NCBI GenBank assembly: GCA_038501785.1
Contig: JBAMJR010000031.1
Location: 5,748,001-5,812,000, forward strand
Length of the DNA: 64,000 bases
Source of the DNA: Myoxocephalus aenaeus
Taxonomy: Eukaryota; Chordata; Actinopteri; Perciformes; Cottidae
Direction: 5' to 3'
Shown here: in pieces, positions 21,600 through 34,759 of the stretch
How positions within the stretch are numbered: the stretch's first letter is position 1
How the letters are laid out: each line of letters begins with the position of its first letter
The notes under the pieces: model-generated
Databases searched by the model: none
Told to the model about the DNA's origin: nothing
The model's input: the letters and a program-made list of their open reading frames with translations, nothing else
Program-made: the position numbers and the translations under genes

Positions 21600-23095
21600 A
21601 AATCAAGTTGACAGTGAAAACGATCATTTCCAAAGCATGCAGATATTTGCGGACCCTAAATCTATCAACCTGCAAACCTGCCTGTGTTTTTCTGACTCTT
21701 ATTATTATTATGATTATTATCCAGTGATGGATAAACCCTCTCTCCAGCTATAGGAGGGTAATTTAGTCAAGTTGGACAGCTTTGGATTTTTGGCCTATTA
21801 TTTTCACCGTCTAAGAAAGGGCAATTAGTCCACAATAGTTATTCTTATCATTTTTTTTCTGCACGAACCATTCATCGAGGGATGATATTGCCTTTCATTG
21901 GCAAATTAAATAACAAATTAAATTTAAATTATAAACCTTATCTACACAGAGGTTCCACATGTTTTTTTTTTTCACACGGTGCTATTGGTATATGTCTACT
22001 ATACTACTTCTATATCAAAAGATCTGAAGACTTGCAACAAATGAAGCCTGCTGCACAACCAGCATGCATAGAACATATTTGGCTGTCTAATTATACACAT
22101 TAACACATTGCTGGGAATAATCTCACAGGTTTCTCAGCCAAAAGCAATTCACTCTTTCCAAAAACAACCACACACATGTCAAAGTGTTGTGTATATTCCT
22201 CCATTTTATTTAAGTATTTTAACTCTTAAATGACTATGACGTGTCTACTTTTACTTGAGATTTGTTATTATTCCTTGCTTTTTCATTTGAAATCTTTAAA
22301 AGTGACAGAGAGGATTTCTTATCGGAGTTAACGAGTTTAATTGATACTTGCTGTGAATAATCTTTTCATTGCATGCCGATAAGGCAAAAAAGATACAAAT
22401 ACTTTCATTAAATGTACAGACATTACTCAACATTTAAAACGTGACTGAGATTTTTAGATTAAACCTCCAGGAGTAATATACAACCTGGTTATGGTGGAGT
22501 TAAGCTCTCTACCACTAGATGTCCCTCTTGCTTTAGTCTGGAGGCTGCTGTGTTGTGTATCTGAGCCATCTGTCCATGACTTGTCTATCCAGACCCTGGG
22601 TTCATCCATCATGTCCTAGCTAGTCTCTCTAAAACCAAACAAGAAAACATTTCTTTATTCCTCAGCTTCATCGCTCCTCTCGGTTCTTTCCTTCGTTCCT
22701 CTAACATTCTCCACATTCTCTCTCCGTCTGTCTCTTTCCGTCCCCCTGTCTTCGATAAAAGGATCCCTTTACTGTTTATACAAGGGGATTGGTGTTGTTA
22801 ACAGGTGTAGGGTAATGGGATCCCTACTGGCAGCCAGGCACAGAGCCGGTCACTCACCCTCCTCTTCCCCACACTCACACTCGCACCACCGATACTCTGA
22901 TGGATTGCACCCACCATTCATCTAAATTATGTCACTAGCAATGAGCTATCAGTTCAATCTGGCCCAAACGAACCACAGGGTTTGTTTCTGTTGACACTTC
23001 CTCAGCATTCACTTCTCCTCCTGATTACTGTCAGGGCCCGTAGCAGTGACACAGCGTGGCAAAGCTCGTTGCTGGGCCCCCACTCTGCCGTCCAT

Positions 23096-23155
<60 letters not shown>

Positions 23156-26080
23156 AGTGAGTGGCCCTATTTTCACAGCCACTTTACAGCTGTTGAGAGG
23201 CTGTTATCATGGAGGATGAGGACTTTGAATTTGCATTCAGCAACTGTAGATTGCTGTTACATGAACCCTGACATTGCTGTACATTTACTACTCATTAGAT
23301 GAAACTTTAGGCAAGGTACAAATTGCCCACCTTTATCGTAAAAGCCCTTTTTATGATAAAGGTCAGCATGCAAGTCTAGTTCTCAACTAGACTTCCAAAG
23401 TTAATCATCGCAGAGAAATTAATCCTGTTTGACATGGAAACACAACCAGGCTAATATGACAGTGTAAATAGAAAGGTGTTCCCCTACTCCTGCCATCTTA
23501 ATCCAGTCCAGCCATTTTGGATCCTGTGTTTCTCTTCTCTCTCAGCCTTCCCTCAGCGTCCCCTCCTCCTCCATGTGTTTAATTCCTTTTTCTCCTGGCG
23601 TCCCTTAGAAATACTCCCAGCTGCATAACAGATGTCAAATATCTTTCTTTCTTTCTTTTTGTATCCTCCTTTCCCTTTATCTATATAACTCCCCGATGGC
23701 CATGACGATGACTGAATTCATAATTCTGACCACACAGCCACACACGAGATACTGACGAAACCATGATTGTCATGGAGGCTGCAACATCATTTACATTTAT
23801 TACAAATCTTTTTTTTCTCTGAGCTGGCCTTTCTCTCCCTTTTTTATTTCACTCGCTCTGTCTCTCAAATTTGCTGTTGGCCTGGAGGACTTCCACCCTC
23901 CTCCAGTCAATGCTTTTGGCGAGGCGAGTGATGAGGGACCACAGACAGAGTGAGAGGGCTCAGAGTGCAAACACAAAAAGTTACTCTCTGCTCGTTCCCC
24001 TCATTGAGTCAAATTATACAAGGGCGTTTGATTCATTGAGAAAAACCCTGAAGCTGATTATTTGACCATTATACCCATTCATCATGTGAAGCTTGATAAT
24101 GCGAGGAAAAGTCTATTTCCCGATGGCTAAAAACACAGAACGGTTCAGACTTCTTAACTATGGGGGTGGAGAATAGCAAACAATCAGAAATTGAGGAAAG
24201 AGAAAATGAGGAGAAGGCAGAGAGATTTTGCTGGTTTTGTGATTCGCTGGTTAATTGAGCCTATCTAACACGTTGTTAGCTTGTTATTTCAGACAAACAA
24301 CCCAATAAATGTTCCCCAGATTACATTATTACAGTTGTAAATTGTACCCAGGGAATCAGTTCCTCCATATAAAAAACTCGTGATCATGCCTCCCCCATGT
24401 TCATTGTTTTTTATTGAGTTCTTCACCCACAGGAGCCAAATATAGAACTAAAGCCGCGCTGATAGAAATAATGTGCAAGACTTAGTTTAGAATATACACT
24501 CTCAAATGTTTTAAAATGCACGTTATACCGATGCCTGACAGCGAGTTCACATAACTTACAAAAGAAAGCCCTTTCACAACATTTGCGTCATTCCTTTGAT
24601 GTCTAGACATTATATGTTTCTTTTTTTCTTTTTTCTTTTTTTGAGAAACTAAAAACCCTGCATCTGACGGGCTAGTGTGTCATCTCTTAAGAGAGAGGTA
24701 CTTGACTGAAGTCACTGTGTAGACAGTACAAAGCTTCCACATTGGTCCATATTCATGAAGGTGTAGCTATTACTGACATATTTCCTTATGAGAACAAATC
24801 ACCAGTAGGGTGCGAGGAAGCTGCAGCGTAGACGCCAGTCTCTGGAGTTTGTCACACCGAGTCCAGTCTTTGTGTTGGTTGCGCCTGTCGTGCGGGGAAG
24901 TTCCCATGGGCGGACAGTTTGTTTGGCCCCCTCCCTTTGGAGAGTCCGTGGTGGATTGAGAGTAGGAGGGCTGAGATTAGGGTGACAGAAGGAAAGATGT
25001 AAGATCAAGGAGATTCAGGAGCAAAAGTCAAAGAGAACTAAAGAGACAGAATGGGAGAGCATCTGTTGTGACTTGTGTAACTCAGCAGTTTATAATGTCT
25101 TTCCGGGTTCAATCTGAAGCGAGCAAAAGTCAAATTATGGTCTGTGATCTCTCTTTTTTTGAAGTATAGTCAACATGCAATCCTTTCTCTTCCTCACTCA
25201 ACTGTAAACATGACAAATGGTCACAACAGTAGAATCAAAAGATCAGAAAATCTCCAGAGAGGAGACTCACACATCGCTGTTAGATTACAGAGCCATTGTG
25301 TATGTATGGCTCATGCCAGCAATTAGCCAGTACCAGTGGGTGTCGTCATGATTTTATACTGATTAATTTTTTATGTGGACGATGAATACATCATCATTAA
25401 TGCAAATGTCTTCAACATTTTAGGTGTTTTCTGACCACTTACAATCACATGACCTTAACAATGCTATTGATCACTTACAATGATTGTTTGTCTTGTGTTT
25501 GTTGGGCACTATTGCTCTCTTTTCCACTATTCCTCCTCCTTTAGGATGACATTGAACATGCACTCAGTTGAGCACACCTGGGAGTGAGGGTTATCAACAA
25601 GTCAATAACCAAAACACAGCCGAGCAGTGAAGGTTATAGAGGTGTGCTATGCATGTAGACTGCTAAATGTGTGACTACCTGTGTGCATTAGTGCACTTTT
25701 CTGGTGAAGGCTTCTGTAGTCTGTTATGAGGCCTAGGTATTCCTCCTCTACCTCATTAGTGCTGATTTACACCACAGCTAGGTGAAAGCAGGCAGGATGG
25801 ACCTCCCACCTCCCCCACACACACTCACACACACACTGCCCTTCACTCCCCCCTCTCTATCTTCTTCCCCTCTCTTTCCCTATCTCTCTCCTTCTCATTC
25901 TCCTGCCGCTCACAGACAATGGGGCCCTGGAGAATACCGGCTTGTGCTGAATTATTCAAATCAGCGGTGGCAGCAAGCCGGAGAGCAAAGGAGAGAGGCA
26001 AGGAGGTAGAGTAGAGAGAGGGGAAAGAGAGGGAGAGGGGTAGAAAGTGAGAGAATGCAGAATGATGGGAGGAGGATGTG
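21600..26080. other. Non-coding stretch
   Basis: No supported exon. It contains a GT microsatellite (23100-23154) and pyrimidine-rich blocks (22660-22745, 23520-23700). Mixed, non-repetitive sequence at 22750-22960 and 24000-24320 may be regulatory. Nothing recognisable as a gene. Confidence 0.4.
23100..23154. repeat. (GT)n microsatellite
   Basis: About 27 perfect GT units. Confidence 0.95.
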
Positions 26081-26085
26081 GATGG

Positions 26086-26087
<2 letters not shown>

Positions 26088-26125
<38 letters not shown>
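26088..26125. repeat. (GA)n microsatellite
   Basis: About 19 GA units within a wider purine-rich zone at 25980-26130. Confidence 0.95.
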
Positions 26126-26126
<1 letters not shown>

Positions 26127-26631
26127 CATTGTAGAAGTGGTGGTTCTCGTTGTCTCTGCATGCAAATAGCCTTTTGCTCCTCTCTCCCTCCATCTCTCTT
26201 TCCCTCTCTATGAGTCACCCCCTGCCCTTCACTGCTTCATTAATACACATCTGTACCCCGGCACTCCCCTCCACCTCCTCTCTCTGCTCTCTTCTAGTGA
26301 GGAGGGAGAGAGAAACAGAAGAGTGGGGGGAGGTGGTGGCGGGGAGGCGCTCGACAGCAGCAGCACGCTGTTGGCAGGAGGAGAATGTGCCGGTAATTAG
26401 CCAGCACCGGTACAGACGGAAAAAAAACCCAGGAAGGAGAAAGGAGAAGAAGACGAAGAGAAAAAAGAGCAAAGCTCTGAAAACAAGCCTCCTGCCAGGC
26501 TAAACTCCCCAGAGGCAAGACCTGGACATGTCGGTGTGCAGCCTGGGAACAAAGGAAGAAGAGGAGAGCTGGGGAAAAGATGGGAGGCTGAAGAGTGGGC
26601 CCATGACAGCACCTGCAGAGATGGAGAATTT

Positions 26632-26635
<4 letters not shown>

Positions 26636-26665
<30 letters not shown>
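26636..26665. repeat. (GT)n microsatellite
   Basis: About 15 perfect GT units. Confidence 0.9.
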
Positions 26666-26666
<1 letters not shown>

Positions 26667-27423
26667 AGCATTATTTCCTTGTGATTGTGTTTGCCTCTCA
26701 GTGAAGGATGCCTTCAGATACACAGATACAAGATTCATCACCAGAATGTCTATACTAGACTAGACAAGACTGTGGGGTAAAAAGCTATGTGTATTTGCCT
26801 TATTCAAAAGAATCTTCAAAATTACAAAGGGACTCTCCTGTCAAGACAGAATCCCTCCAATGCTGATTGGTTGTCTGAATACTTCCACACTCATCCTCAG
26901 TTAGGCCGCACAGCATCAGATAGTTTGACAAGAAGCTACGACAAGCCAAGGTTTACTGATACGAGTTAATTTATAATTCATAATGATGATAAAAATAATA
27001 CTAACATTCTCCCCAGCAACTAGTTTTCAGGCAGGCTGCTAAGCAACATAAAAGTATATGAGTAATGATCTCTGGTAGATGTGTTAATATTCCCTGTATT
27101 TACTTTAAGGCAGTTTCGAACATGACTCCTGCACCGTTATTTATCATAACATATCAGGTACTTTTAGCATTGATAATGCTAACACAGCAGATAGCCTCCC
27201 GAGGTCACAAAAGTGTGATTTCCCACAATGATCTGAAATTAAAACGACACGTCATTGCCTCATGTCGTTGAAGGTTAATGAACTTAAGTGTAATGAAGAG
27301 ACTGTGACCTGCTGATTAACTAAAAGCTTCAAAATTGTACCTAGTTTTTTTTATATAAACAGAGCTTAAAAAAATGAGTGTCAGTAAAGACAAAGTGTGT
27401 GTATATGAGAGGGAGAGAGATAG

Positions 27424-27430
<7 letters not shown>

Positions 27431-27464
<34 letters not shown>
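27431..27464. repeat. (GA)n microsatellite
   Basis: 17 GA units preceded by a short GT run. Confidence 0.95.
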
Positions 27465-27467
<3 letters not shown>

Positions 27468-28689
27468 TGACCCTCGAGTCCTTTGCTAGCCTCATTAGTG
27501 AGAGAACTTGGTTCATTAAATGATGTGAGCAAGAGGTGTGGGCTATAAGCACAGATCACACACTGAGAGGCTGTCCCTGTGTTTTTCTTCAGTTAAGTTG
27601 GTGTTTTTGCAGAAGAAATACAAATGAGACAAGGTCTGCAGCTATATGCAACCAACATTATCAGTTAGTCCCAAAAATCCACGCCTCCTGTGAATGTTGT
27701 CACTTCAGAAAAAAACCTCTCCTCTGAATTTAGCTCAGAAATCAGTGTTTAAAAATAAATAAAGATAGAGTTAAAGTCTCTGCAAATGTATTTCATGCAT
27801 TTGCAAAACATGCTAATAATACAAACACTGTGTGTAGAGTACTTAAAAAAATCACACAATTTTTTTTTCTTGGAGAGGCACTGAGCACACTCTACAATGC
27901 TCCTTCCTTGCTGACATTGATGTGCGATGGCCTCTCATGACTTGGCTGTGGATCGATTTAGCCCTGTGCACCTGAGAGCATCAGGCTCGTCCAGCTGTGC
28001 AGAGCCCTGGGAAAGACTGACTGGTCCATGCTTCCCTCCAGCACAGCAGCAGCAGCAGCAGCCAGCCAGCCGGACAGCCAGCGGTACGGCCAACCTTCCC
28101 AACGTCCCAACGCACCGTTTGGATTGTCAGCCCAGTGAGCTCTATTGGGAGCGGGGCTTGGCAGTGCTGGTTACAGAGCTCAGATGGGGCCTTCTGCACA
28201 GAGCCCCATGAGGGCAGGTAGAAAGGATGAGAGAGACAGGTGTGTTTATGTTCTACTTGTTGCCCACCCTCCCTCCCTCAGAGGCTAGGACAGATGCCCA
28301 TACCATTGATTTTGGCAGAGACGGGGAAACCAGACAAAGGGGAAAACAGGGGGACAGGGAATGGAGGGCAAGAAAAGAAAATGTGATGTGATGGTATTAA
28401 AATTGATCTCATAAACTCTGCTCAATAAAAATCAATAGAGGATTCCTGTAGGATTCAGTTTGTGACAAAGGCTTCCCTTATGCATTAAGGCCTGTGCATA
28501 TGATTTCCATTGCTAACATTCCCGGCCTTAGGCAAGAAGCACATTTCCAGGAAATCCATTTTTCCCAATGCTCCCTGGGCAGTTTACATAGTCCTCCCTT
28601 TTATCAGAGCCTTTGGGAAATGAAAATGACTCCATGCTCTTGGAACAAGCATTATACAGTTTTTAGGTTGACGACTAAAGTAACGTCAG

Positions 28690-28745
28690 GTCGTTTGGCT
28701 CAGCAGGTTGCAAGGCTTTGAGTAATCAGGGTTTGGGGATTCTAA
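28690..28745 (+). repeat. Possible tRNA-derived SINE head
   Basis: TGGCTCAGCAGG at 28696-28707 fits a pol III A box. A B-box-like GGTTTGGGGATTCT follows at about 28730, at a tRNA-like distance. The B box deviates from GGTTCGANTCC and no 3' SINE body is recognised. Confidence 0.25.
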
Positions 28746-29808
28746 TTAGGACAATTAAGTCCTAATTACTATGTAAACACATTCTGCTGCCAAAACCCTA
28801 GACCCCTAGTGAGACCTCTGTACCGGAGCCTCCCATTCAGTGCTGCTGTAAAAAGAAGAGCATGGCCCCAATACTGTAAGTCCCACCAAGTCCAGGACAA
28901 AGATTCAGCAACTAATATGTTCACAATATATTTTCACTCAGGGGCAGATTTTTATGGTTCCCAAAATATGACTCAGTCACAAAATATGTCATATATTGTG
29001 GTTAAAATATTTAAGATTTTTAGAAATATTACAGATTAAAATAATGTAATTATTAAACGGTGCTGTTATGTGTCCATTCATATGTTGAATATGTAGAGAG
29101 ACATGCATTTCATCCTACAGCTTTGGACACAAAGTAATTATCTTGATTATTATGTGCATTTATGCCCCTGTCGTATCTATTATTGTAGATGATTGCAAGT
29201 GACCACAGGCGAATGATTGCTGACAAAAAAACAACTAATTCTCAACATACCATTTGACCAATACCAACTTGTAGCAACATTTAAAAAAACAGATGACACT
29301 ATACCCTGGCGGCTGCTGTTGAAAATAGAGGGGGAGTAAACAGACAGAGGCACCAGACAGGACAGTGCCGGGTTGTTCTCCCATCAGCTCTGGAGGCTTA
29401 GAGGAGCTCCTTGGAGAGAGAGCAGGGAGGTGACAGGTCGTCAGGGTGCTGTCACTACTCAGGATCAGGATTCTTTGCAGCAGAAAAAGAAAAGTGGTTT
29501 GCTGCATGAGGTCAAAGAGCTACCATGAGCTGCTATACCTTTGAGGGGGTGAAATATATGCTTAGATTTTTCAGGCTTAGCTTTTTCCAACTTTTATATG
29601 CTGGCGATTTCCCTCCATCCTTCTCCTCATCATTTTCAGAATTTATCATTGCATTGTCCTTTTTGGCAGTGAGGCCCACTGCCAAGGTAATTGGCAGTGG
29701 ACTGTTATTTAGTCCCTTATGTCCAGATTCTCCATACAATTTTTTTTATGGAACATGCTACATGTCTAAAGTAATATAATGCAACATTTTCATTTTGATA
29801 AAATTACA

Positions 29809-29887
29809 TTTTTATATTTTCAACATACATTACATTTGAAAGCTAATTTATTTTTTATATTTTCAACATACATTACATTTGAAAGCT
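29809..29887. repeat. Tandem duplication of a 36-bp segment (43-bp period)
   Basis: 29809-29844 and 29852-29887 are identical, both ending CATTACATTTGAAAGCT. A 7-bp AT spacer separates them. Confidence 0.9.
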
Positions 29888-31167
29888 GTTCTAAACTTCT
29901 ATAATAATGGTCTTCCCCAGGAAAATGTTAAGGAAAGCTGGACGAGATTTGGTTACACATTTGTTCTGGACCTATTATGCCAGTTTTTAGTACAGCGGCT
30001 GCCCTTCCACACCTTGCCCACCTCCAGTAGCACATAAGCACCCTAATTGTCACGCCACTTCCCATTACACATGTCATTCCTCATGCCACGCTCCCATGCC
30101 CATGTGCCTAGCCAGCTGCTCAGAAGGGCTTGGGAACAGGGCAAGGTGTCACTGTTTCTATGTATACATGTCACTTGAACTTTGGAGTTGAATGAACAAT
30201 AATCCGCTTTGGGAAAAGTTTTTCCAACCACACAAAAATAATGATCATTGTAAAGAAGACAATTTCACAGAGAGTATAAGCCTATATAGTCAAGCAATTT
30301 ATTATGATTCATGGTACCAAATGTGTTTAGGACTGTTTATATTTCAAGTTTCTTTAGTTGTGTAATGGTAGGTGTCTTTTTTTAATTTTGGAGTTCTCAT
30401 TATGAATGTAACTTCAAAAAGTCAAATTTTTATCACAGGGCTCTCACAGAGGAAAAATATATTCACTGTTGGTTCTCAGCCTTTGGGGAAAAAGGTAGTG
30501 TTAAGTACATGAGGAATACATTTGAACAGCTTGATATTTGACAGCTTTTGTTCTGTCTCATTACCTTGGCAAATTCTAATCTCGGTCTCCAAAAGACTCC
30601 TTTCCTTTTGAGAGCATTGGCTCCCTGTGATAGTATTTCCCTTGTGCACTCCTTCCTTTCTGTGAATAGCTGGACCTGACAACTCCTCCACCCCCACCTG
30701 CCACCACTTGGATAGAGCAGAAACTATATTCGGCAAATGAGGCAGCGAACGGAGGCCATGGTTGACTGGTCCTAAGGTGAAGGCGAAGGCTGTGTCCAGG
30801 GGAGCGGGAAGGAGCAACCAGAAGCTTTTCAAAATGAGAGTGTTTCACAGCCATGATGATCTCACTTCCTGCTGCGAAGGTCTTGCGGAGCGACCTGTGA
30901 TGTTGTTGCTACAGCTGAGAGGCCGGTCTCCAGACCCTGGAGGAACAGGAGGTATGTGGTGTTATGTGGAGGTGATGAAACATAAAATATACACAGACAC
31001 AGAAATACATGCAGGCACACACATTGGGAAAGAAAGTAGGGAGTGAGGAAGCATAGAATAATATCTATTTTTGTTTTTAATTACCACACACCATTTTAGT
31101 ATTATTCATGACAAAAGTATAGAGGGACATTTAACCTTACCATCACCCGACAATCGATCATCCTCAC

Positions 31168-31275
<108 letters not shown>

Positions 31276-31279
31276 CTGG

Positions 31280-33430
31280 GGTTAAATTCACATGGTTAAA
31301 AACTATTGCCTGGTAGCTTGTAGAGGGAGAACTACAGTAAACCGATGCAGTGGCATTTATTACAACCGCTATTTCATTTCCAACTCATTCAATAACACTG
31401 AATGTAAAACATTCATTATGATCAGTCTGTCATAATGAGGATGTACTAGCCTTCTGTGGCTGGAATGCAAAGTGAGGTGGTGGTTGAGGAAGCTGGTCAT
31501 TCATCATGTATATTTTCATTTATAACTTTATAAATTATCCCCATTTCCAGCTGATACAGTTGCTAGCGGTGGTTGCTGATATGCTCTGAATCTAAGTCAT
31601 GTTATTTAAGCTGCTATAATTACATTTTTTATTTAAAAAAAATCTTTTTATTATCTTTCAGCTCATCATTTCGTTTTTCCAGCAGTTTTAGTTTACTCTC
31701 ACCAACAATGTTTTTGGCAGCAGCAGGCAGCTGTTTTCAGTGAAAAAACTCTAAAAGTCCACTATATTCTACTTGCCCATCAGCAAACAGCAGACAGATA
31801 AAGTGTCTGTTGAATGTAATGAAGCAGTTTGCAGGTAAAGAGCTAGGTATTTTTCACAAAAGTTGAGACCAAAACAAATATAAGTGGAGCTGGGCATACA
31901 TTTGTCAGGTGGCCAGAAACACAACTTCAAATCAAAGCTAATGTTGCCCCCTAACAAATATCCTATTGCATTAATTACATCAAACACACTTTTTAAAGAA
32001 AAAATACAAGGCTCCAATATCCAGGCAGGAAACAAAAGTACCAACATTGGCTAGACAGAGGCAAAATCCAAACTAAATAGACTCTGCCAAATAACAAAGA
32101 CGAAAATTTAAACTACAGGTTTATAGACTATATATCAGAATGTTGAAAAGCTACGGCTCAAGACAAAACAACTATCTGAACAAAGGAAGTGAACCAGTAT
32201 ATATGAACTAGGGAGCTAACGAAGAAATGAGAACCAGTTGAGTTGGGGTCGAGCAGGTGAGCTGAACACCCAAATCATGGCATTATATATATATATAGTT
32301 TTATCTAAATCAGTGAAGGTTGGTACCAGCACAGTGCCAGTTTTGCAAAAATGATTGGAGAGGTCTGAGGTTGAAAAAATAAATAAATGAGCAAACCAAA
32401 AACGATCAAAACAAAGTTAACATCTACTACTACTCAAGGGGAAACATTGAGACTGATTATTTTGAGGTTAATGGCTGAGTGATTTAATTATTCTAACACT
32501 GGCTGGCAGGAAGTTGGAAACGAGTAGTGTGTGCATTTCTGAGGTCGGTTATTGTTTTCTCACAACGTGCGTTGTGTTCAATATTGTTAAATACTGAAAG
32601 CAAACAACACGTTTTAAACTAAGTTACCACTTCAGCTTGTTATGGACTTCTTGCACATCCAATATGGACATTAATTCAGAATATCATTGTCACTTATCCA
32701 GGGCCCTGTTTCAGAAAGCAGGTTTAACAAACTCTGAGCCTAACCCTGAACTCGATGTGTCTTTTTGTCCACACAAATGCAAACTTCACCACCTCTGGCT
32801 ACAAATGAAGCTTAAGCATAAATTAAGTCAGGAAGACTCTCTTTATTCCTTTTCATTCATAATGTCTCGGTCTCTATTTCTCCACGTGATTACTCTATTG
32901 GTGTTCGCTTGAAATGAACAAACTGGATTCTGTACAGTTTCCTGAAGCCAATCACATCGTTGCTGTCAAACTTAAAACATGTCCTCCTCTCTGCTGATGT
33001 CATTTGTCATTTCACCTCAAATCGGATGCGACCCTCCTCCACCCCAGTCACCTCCAGTCAGCATTCAGTCTTGCTCCTCATTTATCATTGGATTGCAGCA
33101 AATCCCGTCATCTACTCCACAACCAGTGTCTGGACTCCAGGGGAGATTCTGCCTTATCTGACCTCAGCATCACTACCCCTCAATTATCCTACTTCAAGAT
33201 AGAGTCCAATCACCAAAGACTTTGCACTATTCCAATTGTATTCATATATAATAAATGATTGTTAAATTCTAATGAAGTCTCTCCTGATTCAACTACGATG
33301 ATCACACCAGAAGTGCATTTCTCTGCACCAGTCAACAAGCAATTCTGCTCCATAGTCTCTCTCTCATATAGAAGATAATGCAAACGTGATATGAGGTGGG
33401 GGGGCAATTCTGTCCTTCCAAAATATTGGC
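31280..33430. other. Non-coding stretch
   Basis: I see no gene. The sequence is AT-rich and non-repetitive, with a short TA run at 32285-32298. Confidence 0.4.
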
Positions 33431-33439
33431 AGGGTCACT

Positions 33440-33975
33440 CACTGTACCATATGTAAAAAAAAAAGTTTTAAAAGTCAGTAAAGTGTGTTAAAAGAAGTTA
33501 TTGTGTATTATGTTGAAAAGAGGTCATAAAATGTTAGTATGGTACATAAAAAAAAAATCATGAAAAGTCTCAGTCTCAGTATAGTATTGGTAGTTATAAA
33601 ACTAAACAAATCGTAGTATATTATGTTGAAGAAACATCGTATTATAGTATGTCAAAAAACAGTAATAATGTATAAAAAAAAGTCAGTGTATCACAAAAAA
33701 TCATGAAAAGTTGTATGGTATGTCGTTAAAAAGTCAGAAAAAGTCAAAGTATAGTATGATGAACAAAATAGTTGTATAAAGAAAGAATAAAAGTTATACA
33801 TGTTGGAAATATATCACAACAATTCCTAATATTGTTTGTCATAAAAATTATTGTATAGCACTTAAAAAGTGCTAAAACGTCATAGTATGTAAAAAAAGAA
33901 GTAATATAGTATAATCTCATAGTCAAAAACAATTATAGTATAAGGAAGTTATAGTGAAGTATGTCAAAAAAAGTA
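33440..33975. repeat. Degenerate minisatellite (AAAAAGTCATAGTATAGTATGT-like)
   Basis: The words AGTATAGTATG, TATGTCAAAAAA, AAAAAGTCA and ATCATGAAAAGT recur with variable spacing of roughly 20-35 bases over 530 bases. This indicates an old tandem array. No open frame of interest is present. Confidence 0.65.
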
Positions 33976-34514
33976 ATTGAAAATGATGGAACTACAGAAT
34001 ACGTGAAGCTGACATTACAGCCTATTAAGGAGCTCATTTATCTTCTTTATCTGTTCTCAGAGAAAAGATACAAGGAGGAGCAGCGGACTGGATGAGACGA
34101 GGACATCAAGGTGAGGAAAGGTGGACCTGGAAAATACCGTCTGGAAACAACTGGAAACTACAACTGTTGTCTGTTGAGTATTTTAACATAAAATTGTAGG
34201 ATTGTGTTGAATTAAAAAATAAATAATGCAGCGGGTCCACCAGACCCACGAACACTGGCTGAATAACAAAAATATGAACACCACACACCACACCACACAG
34301 GTGTCTATGTGACATTTTTGTCTATGACACCGTTGTATTTATAACCCTCTAGGTTCTAGTATTATAATAAATACATATTTTGTTATTCATATTTCTTTGA
34401 ATACACAAGTTTTTTTGCTCAGTTCCTGTTTTTTTTAATTCTTCACTTTTTGCTCATATTTTTGTTACGACCAACATCATCAAAATTATGAAAAGCATGG
34501 TCATATTTTGTACT

Positions 34515-34756
34515 ACCTCGGGATGGACTCCTTTCCTTGGGCAAGATACCGAACCCCAAATTTCTTGTGAAGGCTGCTCCATCGTTGGGTGATTGTGTGT
34601 GTGAATGAGCATTTAGATCAGATCCTGATGGTCATGATGTGTATGCCATCAGTGTATGTGTGAATGGGTGAATGATGACATGTAGGGTAAAGCGCTTTGA
34701 GTGGTCAGAAGACAAGAGAGGTGCTATATAAATGCAAGTTCATTTACCATTAACTA
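34515..34756 (+). repeat. SINE/LINE-tail-like interspersed repeat, copy 2
   Basis: A longer copy with TTGGGCAAGATACCGAACCC at its 5' side, then GTGTGAATGGGTGAATGATG, AAAGCGCTTTGAGTGGTC, GGTGCTATATAAATGCAAG and CATTTACCATT. Same orientation as copy 1. Confidence 0.65.
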
Positions 34757-34759
34757 ATA

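Larger units (their letters stand above)
26670..31165. other. Non-coding stretch
   Basis: No supported exon. A frame at 27927-28211 with a short CAG run has no splice or family support. The stretch also has a possible tRNA-like SINE head (28690-28745) and a 43-bp duplication (29809-29887). Confidence 0.4.

Noticed and set aside
26294..26741. Overlapping 125- and 114-residue - strand frames
   Set aside because: They start in a GT microsatellite and run through purine-rich sequence, with no domain recognised.
27927..28211. Frame with a short glutamine run
   Set aside because: The glutamines come from a CAG repeat, and no splice sites, family match or promoter support it.
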